DNA from: Candidatus Lloydbacteria bacterium RIFCSPLOWO2_02_FULL_54_12
GTDB taxonomy: Bacteria; Patescibacteriota; Minisyncoccia; Phycocordibacterales; UBA6899
Direction: 5' to 3'
Assembly (NCBI GenBank): GCA_001819095.1
Contig: MHLS01000066.1
Span: 10,260-21,098, forward strand
DNA: 10,839 nucleotides
Below the pieces are notes generated by a model. The model was not told the origin of the DNA, ran no database searches, and saw nothing but the letters and a program-made list of their open reading frames with translations. Below, in pieces: positions 6,408 to 10,839 of the stretch. Numbering within the stretch: position 1 is the stretch's first letter; each line of letters starts with the position of its first letter. The position numbers were made by a program, and so were the translations under genes.

Positions 6408-6464
6408 AAAAATACAAGGTCGGACCTTGAAGAATCAATTCCTAAGGTCCGACCTTGTATTTTT
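6408..6464. repeat. Palindromic repeat R3 (21-bp perfect hairpin), terminator-like
   Basis: The left arm 6408-6428 is the exact complement of 6444-6464 around a 15-base loop. The arms end in A5/T5, so the hairpin is followed by a T-run on either strand. It lies 28 bases after the permease stop and just before the next promoter, fitting a terminator role for the ABC operon. Confidence 0.92.
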
Positions 6465-6479
6465 CCCTTGCGCGCACCA

Positions 6480-6488
6480 TGATATGAT
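6480..6488 (+). promoter_or_regulatory. Extended -10 promoter of the MerT-like/zincin pair
   Basis: TGA-TATGAT, six bases before the ATG at 6495. The layout is the same as at 3909-3917, predicting a leaderless transcript. No -35 is seen. Confidence 0.62.
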
Positions 6489-6494
6489 CATTCT

Positions 6495-6863
6495 ATGAGT
6501 ATCAAAGACGCCTTAAAAATTTCTTCCTTTCCCGTTCTATTCGCATCACTGTGCTGTCTTTCGCCGGTCATACTGGTCGCCCTTGGCCTTTCGAGCGTTT
6601 CGTTCGCCACATCGCTCGCCGACACGCTGTACGGAGACTATAAGTGGGCGTTTCGTGCACTCGGACTTGCGGCGCTTGCCGTTGCAGTCCTCTATTACCT
6701 TCGTCGACAGAAGGGCATTTGCACGATCGACGATGCGGTGCGTCGGCGCAACGAACTCATCAACATTGTCGCAATAAGTGTCGTTGCGGGCGCGCTCGGC
6801 TACCTGTTCTTTCTCTATGTCGTGGTGCACTATCTCGGAGTGTTTCTCCGTATCTGGGTCTAA
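6495..6863 (+). CDS. MerT-like small membrane protein with a Cys-Cys pair in the first helix
   Basis: This 122-residue protein has three or more membrane spans, at about 12-42, 52-69 and 88-118. The first helix carries a vicinal Cys pair (C20-C21) in LCCLSPVILVALGLSS, very like the SSCCLGP motif with which MerT-type carriers hold Hg(II). A third Cys (C76, GICTID) lies in the cytoplasmic loop, where MerT usually has two. No merP, merA or merR is nearby, so mercury transport is not supported by context. A role in moving or sensing another thiophilic metal, or a redox role, is equally possible. It has its own promoter, ends with a double stop (TAATAA), and is followed 9 bases later by the zincin gene, so the two are probably cotranscribed. 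Confidence 0.65.
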   Translation: MSIKDALKISSFPVLFASLCCLSPVILVALGLSSVSFATSLADTLYGDYKWAFRALGLAALAVAVLYYLRRQKGICTIDDAVRRRNELINIVAISVVAGALGYLFFLYVVVHYLGVFLRIWV

Positions 6864-6872
6864 TAAGCCGAT

Positions 6873-7265
6873 ATGACCGACCAACGATTCGAACAACTGG
6901 TCGTCGAAGGGATCGATGCAATACCCGAACGGTTCCTGAAGAGACTGGAGAATGTGGCGGTCGTTATCGCCGATCTGCCGTCCAAGGAGCAGTTGAGGGA
7001 GAACGATATTCCCGAAGGGGACACTTTGCTCGGACTCTACGAAGGGATACCGCTTATCGAGCGGGGGGAGGGGTACGGCGGACTCGTCCTTCCCGACAAG
7101 ATCACCATTTTTAAGTTTCCCACACTGGAAGAAGCGGGCGATGACGAGGACGAGATCCGCCGTGTGGTGAAGGAAACGGTCTGGCATGAGATCGCGCACT
7201 ATTTCGGGTACGACGACGAGGAGATCGAAAAACGCGAGGAAAAGGGCATGAATTTTTCAACGTAG
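6873..7265 (+). CDS. Minimal zincin metallopeptidase (PF06262-type)
   Basis: The 130-residue protein has HEIAHYFGYDD at 105-115, the zinc-binding HExxHxxGxxD pattern with H105, H109 and probably D115 as ligands and E106 as the catalytic base. Upstream, TLLGLYEGIPLIER (51-64) and LPDKITIF (73-80) are the other conserved blocks of the family formerly called DUF1025. These are cytoplasmic single-domain proteases of about 110-140 residues whose substrates are largely unknown. There is no signal peptide. It lies 9 bases after the MerT-like gene without a Shine-Dalgarno site, so it is probably translated from the same message by coupling. The C-terminal EKREEKGMNFST is short and charged. Confidence 0.88.
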   Translation: MTDQRFEQLVVEGIDAIPERFLKRLENVAVVIADLPSKEQLRENDIPEGDTLLGLYEGIPLIERGEGYGGLVLPDKITIFKFPTLEEAGDDEDEIRRVVKETVWHEIAHYFGYDDEEIEKREEKGMNFST

Positions 7266-7352
7266 TGTCCCGCTGATAAACTTGTCCGCCCGTCCAATCC
7301 CGAGGGTAGGCCGACGGGGTATTTGGCGGGCGGAACCACGGGCAAGTTTTTT

Positions 7353-7380
7353 GCCTGCCCGCCGAAGCTCCGGCGCAGGC
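7353..7380. repeat. GC-rich imperfect hairpin
   Basis: GCCTGCCCGCCGA pairs with TCCGGCGCAGGC around a short loop, with one bulge. The style (GCCTGCCCGCCGAAGCT) recalls spacer hairpins common in CPR genomes, from memory. There is no T-run, so it is not a standard terminator. Confidence 0.65.
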
Positions 7381-7394
7381 GGGGAAGCGGAGCG

Positions 7395-7463
7395 GGCCGC
7401 ACCACTACGAGTACTTCCATTTTTCTAATCCACCTAAGGCGGATAAGAAAAATTGGTCGCCGC
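7395..7463. repeat. Hairpin repeat H1 (first of two copies)
   Basis: It begins GGCCGCACCACTACGAGTAC, runs into TTCCATTTTTCTAA, then TCCACC-TAA-GGCGGA, and closes with TAAGAAAAATTGG and CGCCGCC. The outer stem (ATTTTTCT with AGAAAAAT) is shared with H2 at 8679-8745. The inner stem differs from H2 but is still paired. Confidence 0.88.
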
Positions 7464-7491
7464 CCGCCCTACATATGAATGGACGCTCCCA

Positions 7492-7517
7492 ATAAAAAAA
7501 CAGCGCCCATCGGGCGC
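7492..7517 (-). terminator. Terminator of the ligase gene
   Basis: On the minus strand GCGCCC-GAT-GGGCGC (7517-7503) is followed by TG and seven T (7500-7494). It lies 9 bases after the ligase TGA. Its T-run overlaps the A-run at the right end of repeat B. Confidence 0.85.
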
Positions 7518-7526
7518 CGCTTTGGT

Positions 7527-8525
7527 TCACTTCTTCCAGAATTTCTCCGGCAAAATGCATTCTTCGATCTTCTTGTCGAGGGGAGAACGTTCGCGCAAGA
7601 CCGATGAGGTCCGCAGTGCGCCCTTCGGTGTGCGTATCTCGTACGCAACCTCGACGACGATAGGGTATATCGCTTTGTTCGCGAAGAGGATTTTGTGCTC
7701 CTTCTTATGGAGCGGCACTTCGCCGCAGGGAAACAATTGCCCCGTCCGCGAGTCGATCTGCGCGATGTAGATCTTTCCCGCAAGACCGGTATTCTTTCCT
7801 GTGCCCGGCTCGAACTTGGTCGCGACGAAGTCGGCCTCGAAGAGGGGTTTCCACTTCCAGCATCCGTCAGGGCGCGGGGGTTTCTCATGCCTCCCGTTCG
7901 TTTCGAACGCCGTCCCCGCATCCGCGTCGTACAACACCAGTCCTTCCCACGACTCTTTCACTACACGCTTTTGGAGCGCCGCGAAATCTTCGGTGAGGTG
8001 CTCCATCCGCGAAAGGAGTTCGTGGTCCCTTTTGTCGAGCCACTCGGCCACTTGTTCGGCGCGTTTGTGATACGGAAGAGACGAGACGTCTTTGCCTTTG
8101 ATGATGAGCGGAGTAAACAGCATCAGTCGTGCCGAACCCGTTTTCTCCTGCGTCTTCCTCGCGTTCTCCGGCGACGCTTGCGCCAGACCGGAAAGTGCGC
8201 CGAGGTCTTCGCGTACCCCGCTTCCCGAGGTCCAAAAGATTTCGCTGGTGACGAGGATATCCTTGGGAAGTGCGAGGGAGCGCAGTTCTTCGACGACGGC
8301 GGGGAAGTTCTCGGTGATCTCGTTTCCGCCGCGTGTATAGAGTGCGACGGGGTGTTTGCGAAGACCCGTGGTCGCCGACGCGCTGCCCCAACCGTCACGT
8401 TTGCGTGTCGAGATGAGTCTGCCGCTCTCGGAAAGCAGGGCGACCTTTTCCCGCGGTGCTTCTTCCTGCGGTTTCGGAAGCACGAGTTTCTTGTCGAGGG
8501 GGTAGAGCGTAATGATGCTTGGCAC
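7527..8525 (-). CDS. ATP-dependent DNA ligase core (adenylation + OB domains)
   Basis: The 332-residue protein has the nucleotidyltransferase motifs in order: motif I KRDG (K42 is the likely adenylated lysine, with D44, G45), YTRGG (63-67), motif III E95 in SEIFW, motif IIIa around F137 (LMLFTPLI), motif IV EGLVLY (E194), motif V WKWKP (K224, K226) and a motif VI-like R..R...DK at about 311-318. This is the ATP-grasp-free covalent ligase fold that seals nicks. There is no N-terminal DNA-binding domain, so it is a minimal enzyme. Bacteria normally replicate with NAD-dependent LigA, so this one is probably for repair or another accessory job. An RNA ligase cannot be excluded. Start: GTG 8525, with AGGAG six bases upstream. 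The Pif1-like helicase gene lies upstream on the same strand but has a separate promoter and terminator. Confidence 0.85.
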   Translation of the reverse strand: MPSIITLYPLDKKLVLPKPQEEAPREKVALLSESGRLISTRKRDGWGSASATTGLRKHPVALYTRGGNEITENFPAVVEELRSLALPKDILVTSEIFWTSGSGVREDLGALSGLAQASPENARKTQEKTGSARLMLFTPLIIKGKDVSSLPYHKRAEQVAEWLDKRDHELLSRMEHLTEDFAALQKRVVKESWEGLVLYDADAGTAFETNGRHEKPPRPDGCWKWKPLFEADFVATKFEPGTGKNTGLAGKIYIAQIDSRTGQLFPCGEVPLHKKEHKILFANKAIYPIVVEVAYEIRTPKGALRTSSVLRERSPLDKKIEECILPEKFWKK

Positions 8526-8531
8526 CGGCTT

Positions 8532-8536
8532 CTCCT
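8532..8536 (-). promoter_or_regulatory. Ribosome binding site for the ligase GTG start
   Basis: AGGAG on the minus strand, six bases before GTG 8525. It decides for the GTG start and contrasts with the ATG genes here, which lack such a site. Confidence 0.75.
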
Positions 8537-8563
8537 GTTACGATGAACGAAATTGCTCAACGC

Positions 8564-8592
8564 ATACTACATATTATTGGTATATTTGTCAA
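8564..8592 (-). promoter_or_regulatory. Promoter of the ligase gene
   Basis: TTGACA (8592-8587), 17-base spacer, TAGTAT (8569-8564). The leader is about 35 bases. The spacer holds TATTATTGGTATA (plus strand 8572-8584), related to a motif in the helicase promoter. Confidence 0.7.
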
Positions 8593-8593
8593 T

Positions 8594-8663
8594 AAAACAC
8601 ACCGCGTGTCCTTACCCGAGGGCTCGCCGACGGGGTAAGGACATGGGGTACCGGGGGTGTTTT
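8594..8663. repeat. Nested long hairpin (element D)
   Basis: An inner perfect stem TGTCCTTACCC / GGGTAAGGACA (8607-8617 and 8633-8643) encloses a loop with CCCGAGGG and GCCGACGGGG, the core also seen in element B. An outer arm AAAACACACC (8594-8603) pairs with GGGGTGTTTT (8654-8663) with one mismatch, followed by more T. This sits in the 306-base gap 8526-8831, which holds only the ligase promoter, hairpins D, H2 and E, and a terminator. Confidence 0.78.
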
Positions 8664-8678
8664 TTTGGAAGAAGAATC

Positions 8679-8745
8679 GGCCGCACCACTACGAGTACTT
8701 CCATTTTTCTAAAAGGACTACCTTTAAGAAAAATTGGTTGCCGCC
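8679..8745. repeat. Hairpin repeat H2 (second of two copies)
   Basis: It starts GGCCGCACCACTACGAGTAC and has TTCCATTTTTCTAA identical to H1, then AAGG-ACTA-CCTT as inner stem, then TAAGAAAAATTGG and TGCCGCC. The outer stem is conserved and the inner stem replaced relative to H1 at 7395-7463. Confidence 0.88.
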
Positions 8746-8758
8746 GATGCTGACTTTA

Positions 8759-8793
8759 GTGTATCCCCGCGACAAAGTCGCGGGGTATTACAC
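8759..8793. repeat. CCCCG/CGGGG hairpin (element E)
   Basis: The perfect 9-bp stem CCCCGCGAC / GTCGCGGGG (8765-8773 and 8777-8785) has loop AAA. Outer arms GTGTA (8759-8763) / TACAC (8789-8793) flank it. It belongs to the same style as the stems of elements A, B and D. Confidence 0.8.
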
Positions 8794-8795
8794 AC

Positions 8796-8823
8796 CAATA
8801 AAAAGCCCCCGATACTTCGGGGG
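8796..8823 (-). terminator. Terminator of the helicase gene
   Basis: On the minus strand CCCCCGA-AGTA-TCGGGGG (8823-8806) is followed by CTTTTTATT (8805-8797). It starts 9 bases after the helicase TAA. Confidence 0.87.
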
Positions 8824-8831
8824 AACTTTCT

Positions 8832-10112
8832 TTACGAGTGTTTTCGCGACCGCTCCATGAACTCGCGGACACGTTCATCAAAGATGATGTCGTCATGCTC
8901 GAGTAGGCGGGTGAGCACAAGGCCGGTGAGAGAGGTTGCACGACTTAGGGCAACGTAGGCCTGTCCGTGTGCGAACGTCCCGCCCGCCAAATCGATGGCG
9001 ACTTGCTCGAACGTCTGACCTTGGCTTTTGTGGATGGTGATCGCCCACGCCGGCCGGATCGGAAATTGGCTGTATGTTCCGACGACGATGCGCTCGAGCG
9101 CTTTCGTCTCTTCGTTGAACGATTGCCTGATGTTCTCCCAGCGATGCATTTCGACTCCGACCACGCCGCGTTTCGGTAACTCAACGCCAATCCTCCCGTT
9201 GGTGATGTCGGTGACAACACCGATGTCACCGTTGACCCACCGTTTGAACGGGTCGTTGTTCAAGAGCATGACCCGAGCGCCCACCTTGAGCACAAGGTCT
9301 TCTTCGGCGGGGAAGCGGTCTCTGGTGAACTTGCCGGAGACGACCCCGCGGAGCCTGACCTCGGTTCCGGGAAGCTCGCGCATTTTGCGGCTATTCATCT
9401 CGTCGACGACTCGGTTGCGCGTTGCGAGGTAGAGATGCGAGGAGTTTCCGATGTCGAATCCGGACTCGTGGCGCTTGTTCAGGAACCGAAGATCGCCTGC
9501 CGTTGCTTTCCCGACACGGATGCGGTTCAGGATGCGGACCAGCTTCGCGTCCTTTTGCCTGAACACACGCTTCAGGTCCACCGTCGTCATGTGAAGCGAT
9601 GGGAAACAGTGCGCATCAAAGAAGTACGGTCCAGGATAATGCTTGGAGAATCGCCCCTCTTCTTCTTCGGTTACCACCGGAGGGAGTTGGCAAATGTCTC
9701 CGACGCCGATCAACTGCACGCCGCCCATCGGCTTCCCCTCGTCCTTTCCGTTCAGCCGGAGGAAGCGGTCCATGCAGTCGAGGAGGTCGGCGCGTACCAT
9801 TGAGAGCTCGTCCGTCAGGATGGCGTCGATCTCCTTCCAGATGCGCGAACGCGGCCCCGCGTCCTTCTTCATGTCCTCTGGTCTTGCGCCGGGCATGATG
9901 CGGAGCCCGGAGTGAATAGTCTGGCCTCCGACGTTAAGCGCCGCGATGCCCGTCGAGGCAAGTATCAGCACCCGTTTTTTTGTATGCTTGAGAAAGTGTT
10001 GCGACAGCGCGGACTTTCCTGTTCCCGCATTTCCGGTGAGGTAGACGTTCTCGCCGGATTCCATGAGCTTGAGCGCTTCTTCGCGCTCGCGATCGATTAC
10101 GATGTCCGCCAC
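8832..10112 (-). CDS. Pif1-family superfamily 1B DNA helicase
   Basis: The 426-residue protein has a full helicase core: Walker A GNAGTGKS (27-34), motif Ia LASTGIAALNVGGQTIHS (51-68, the Pif1 hallmark), motif II DEL (101-103), motif III GDICQLPPV (138-146), LKRVFRQ (180-186), GARVMLLNND (278-287), motif V AITIHKSQGQT (357-367) and motif VI YVALSRAT (386-393). Pif1/RecD-like enzymes unwind DNA 5' to 3' and act on stalled forks, G-quadruplexes or recombination intermediates. The product stops soon after motif VI, without the extra C-terminal domain some CPR homologues carry, so it is a minimal helicase. Start: GTG 10112, with GGAGGT five bases upstream. It is monocistronic, with its own promoter and terminator, and the DNA ligase gene lies downstream on the same strand. 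Confidence 0.93.
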   Translation of the reverse strand: MADIVIDREREEALKLMESGENVYLTGNAGTGKSALSQHFLKHTKKRVLILASTGIAALNVGGQTIHSGLRIMPGARPEDMKKDAGPRSRIWKEIDAILTDELSMVRADLLDCMDRFLRLNGKDEGKPMGGVQLIGVGDICQLPPVVTEEEEGRFSKHYPGPYFFDAHCFPSLHMTTVDLKRVFRQKDAKLVRILNRIRVGKATAGDLRFLNKRHESGFDIGNSSHLYLATRNRVVDEMNSRKMRELPGTEVRLRGVVSGKFTRDRFPAEEDLVLKVGARVMLLNNDPFKRWVNGDIGVVTDITNGRIGVELPKRGVVGVEMHRWENIRQSFNEETKALERIVVGTYSQFPIRPAWAITIHKSQGQTFEQVAIDLAGGTFAHGQAYVALSRATSLTGLVLTRLLEHDDIIFDERVREFMERSRKHS

Positions 10113-10117
10113 TCGCC

Positions 10118-10123
10118 ACCTCC
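10118..10123 (-). promoter_or_regulatory. Ribosome binding site for the helicase GTG start
   Basis: GGAGGT on the minus strand, five bases before GTG 10112. It is the strongest Shine-Dalgarno site in the window. Confidence 0.82.
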
Positions 10124-10159
10124 GCTAGGTCGTATATTGAATGATCAAACACTGGAAAT

Positions 10160-10187
10160 ATTGTACCAATTATACAAAATATGTCAA
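10160..10187 (-). promoter_or_regulatory. Promoter of the helicase gene
   Basis: TTGACA (10187-10182), 16-base spacer, TACAAT (10165-10160) preceded by TGG. The spacer and -10 contain the inverted repeat TTGTA-TAATTGG-TACAA, a possible operator. The leader is about 45 bases. Confidence 0.75.
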
Positions 10188-10190
10188 ATA

Positions 10191-10218
10191 AAAGAAAAAC
10201 GCCCGGAAGTGCGGGCGT
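10191..10218 (-). terminator. Terminator of the DUF5317-like gene
   Basis: On the minus strand ACGCCCG-CACTTC-CGGGCGT (10218-10199) is followed by a T-run (10199-10195). It lies 4 bases before the -35 of the helicase promoter, so the two signals are nearly fused. Confidence 0.85.
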
Positions 10219-10260
10219 CGGTCGTTCGATAGAGACAAAGAGGGGAAAGTTCCGGCGCGA

Positions 10261-10701
10261 TCACTCTCTTCGTGAGAATCTTCGTGCAAGAGTCAACACA
10301 AGGAGAACGAGGAGACTGGGAATGGTGAAAAGGGCGAAGAGAATTCCGGGCCAGATCAGGAGGTCGCCGATGGACGCGATGCCTTCGTCGCCGGGCGGTA
10401 TCTTGATGAACTCGAGCGCACGATTGCACCACGAAGGCAACTCTTCTCTCCGAATGAAAGCAAACGAGATAGGAATGCGGTCCGCAAGGATGCGAAATCT
10501 TGTTTCTTCGGTGAGCACTTGATGTTGCTCGCCGAGGTGTTCGGCGGTTGCGAAGTAGTTCACGCCGAACCGTGCCGGGCCGATGACAAAGAGCATGTCC
10601 TCTTTTTTGACCGCGACGGGCATTTTCCCGTCGTTCGCGTGCATGACGAGTGCGTTCGAAGCGACACCGCCCCCCAGAAGCAACATGGAGGACAACCACA
10701 T
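10261..10701 (-). CDS. DUF5317-like membrane protein
   Basis: This 146-residue protein has an N-terminal membrane span (about 3-20) leading into ASNALVMHANDGKMPV (14-29). It has a C-terminal span (about 117-137) preceded by GIASIGDLLIWPG (107-119). The N.G.MPV and SIGDLLI blocks are the parts I remember as conserved in DUF5317 proteins, whose function is unknown. The stretch between them (about 40-105) is probably outside the membrane helices. The start is uncertain: the frame stays open to the right edge of the window, with GTG 10803 and ATG 10797 as alternatives. I prefer ATG 10701 because the sequence before it is AT-rich and its translation (Ser/His/Cys/Tyr-rich) does not look coding. No good Shine-Dalgarno site precedes it. 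Confidence 0.65.
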   Translation of the reverse strand: MWLSSMLLLGGGVASNALVMHANDGKMPVAVKKEDMLFVIGPARFGVNYFATAEHLGEQHQVLTEETRFRILADRIPISFAFIRREELPSWCNRALEFIKIPPGDEGIASIGDLLIWPGILFALFTIPSLLVLLVLTLARRFSRRE

Positions 10702-10839
10702 GACCCGGAGCAAAACCGGTATCTGTAAAAGATCTTTGCGGAGTGAAGAGAACAATAGACTTGTCCCACAATAAGAAATATGAGAGAATGGGTGCATTAG
10801 CACTTTATGTTTTCTCGTATGGATATAGACAAAATACTC

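Larger units (their letters stand above)
7276..7497. repeat. Repeat element B: copy of element A split by other repeat modules
   Basis: 7276-7324 matches the left part of element A (ATAAACTTGTCCG, CGTCCAATCC, CGGGGTATTT). The right end of A (TGG.CGCTCCCAATAAAA) reappears only at 7480-7497. About 155 bases of other repeats lie between, including the GC-rich hairpin 7353-7380 and hairpin H1 (7395-7463). The central stem of B is degraded compared with A. I see no gene in 7266-7526. Confidence 0.75.

Noticed and set aside
1000..6464. R1-R3 as a CRISPR array
   Set aside because: The copies lie kilobases apart, separated by genes, with no regular spacers and no cas genes.
6495..6863. Mercury resistance locus
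   Set aside because: Only the Cys-Cys helix resembles MerT; the second Cys pair and merA, merP and merR are absent.
7695..8546. 283-codon plus-strand open frame opposite the ligase gene
   Set aside because: It mirrors a gene with complete ligase motifs, and its Arg/Phe-rich composition is typical of an antisense shadow.
8553..8860. Short open frames running through hairpins H2 and E
   Set aside because: Their peptides are translations of the repeat sequence itself; no start signals or conserved protein features are seen.
2..10839. Alternative genetic code (UGA read as Gly)
   Set aside because: TGA closes the CYTH, permease, ligase and DUF5317-like genes at sensible family lengths, and terminators follow at once in several cases.

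Overview
The window (about 10.8 kb) reads as a chromosomal piece of a small-genome bacterium. Patescibacteria (CPR), probably Parcubacteria, is my best guess. The reasons are a partial protein matching the end of an AAA-CYTH fusion, a compact Pif1-type helicase, a minimal zincin, a DUF5317-like protein, very short leaders, and gene gaps filled with hairpin repeats. TGA ends at least four genes, so the code is standard and the UGA=Gly lineages are excluded. This placement is inference; no rRNA or tRNA is present to confirm it.

Layout. 1-535 (+): 3' end of a gene for a probable AAA-CYTH fusion. 587-919 (+): small membrane protein. 1082-2116 (-): cardiolipin synthase/phospholipase D-type enzyme, convergent with the previous gene across two repeats. 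2298-2774 (+): membrane-anchored cupredoxin, divergent from the PLD gene. 2828-3814 (-): SbmA/BacA-like transporter. 3924-6379 (+): two-gene ABC exporter (ATPase, then permease), divergent from the SbmA-like gene. 6495-7265 (+): MerT-like membrane protein and a small HExxH metallopeptidase. 7527-8525 and 8832-10112 (both -): an ATP-dependent DNA ligase core and a Pif1-family helicase, each with its own TTGACA promoter. 10261-10701 (-): DUF5317-like membrane protein.

The genes look like independent envelope and DNA-maintenance functions, not one dedicated pathway. Local units are the ABC exporter pair, the MerT-like/zincin pair, and the ligase/helicase neighbourhood, where the two promoters share an ATTGGTA-containing motif.

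The most unusual content is non-coding. Three copies of a long perfect hairpin (AAGGTCSGACCTT arms) flank or separate genes, and one copy carries a base-pair-preserving double change. Two copies of another hairpin keep an identical outer stem but have different, still-paired inner stems. Four hairpins share CCCCG/CGGGG-type arms, and one of these elements appears split by an insertion of other repeat modules. Together they suggest families of short structured, possibly mobile, repeat elements that serve as or replace terminators. Translation starts also fall into two classes: ATG starts almost directly after an extended -10 box (probably leaderless), and GTG starts with a strong Shine-Dalgarno site and a real leader.
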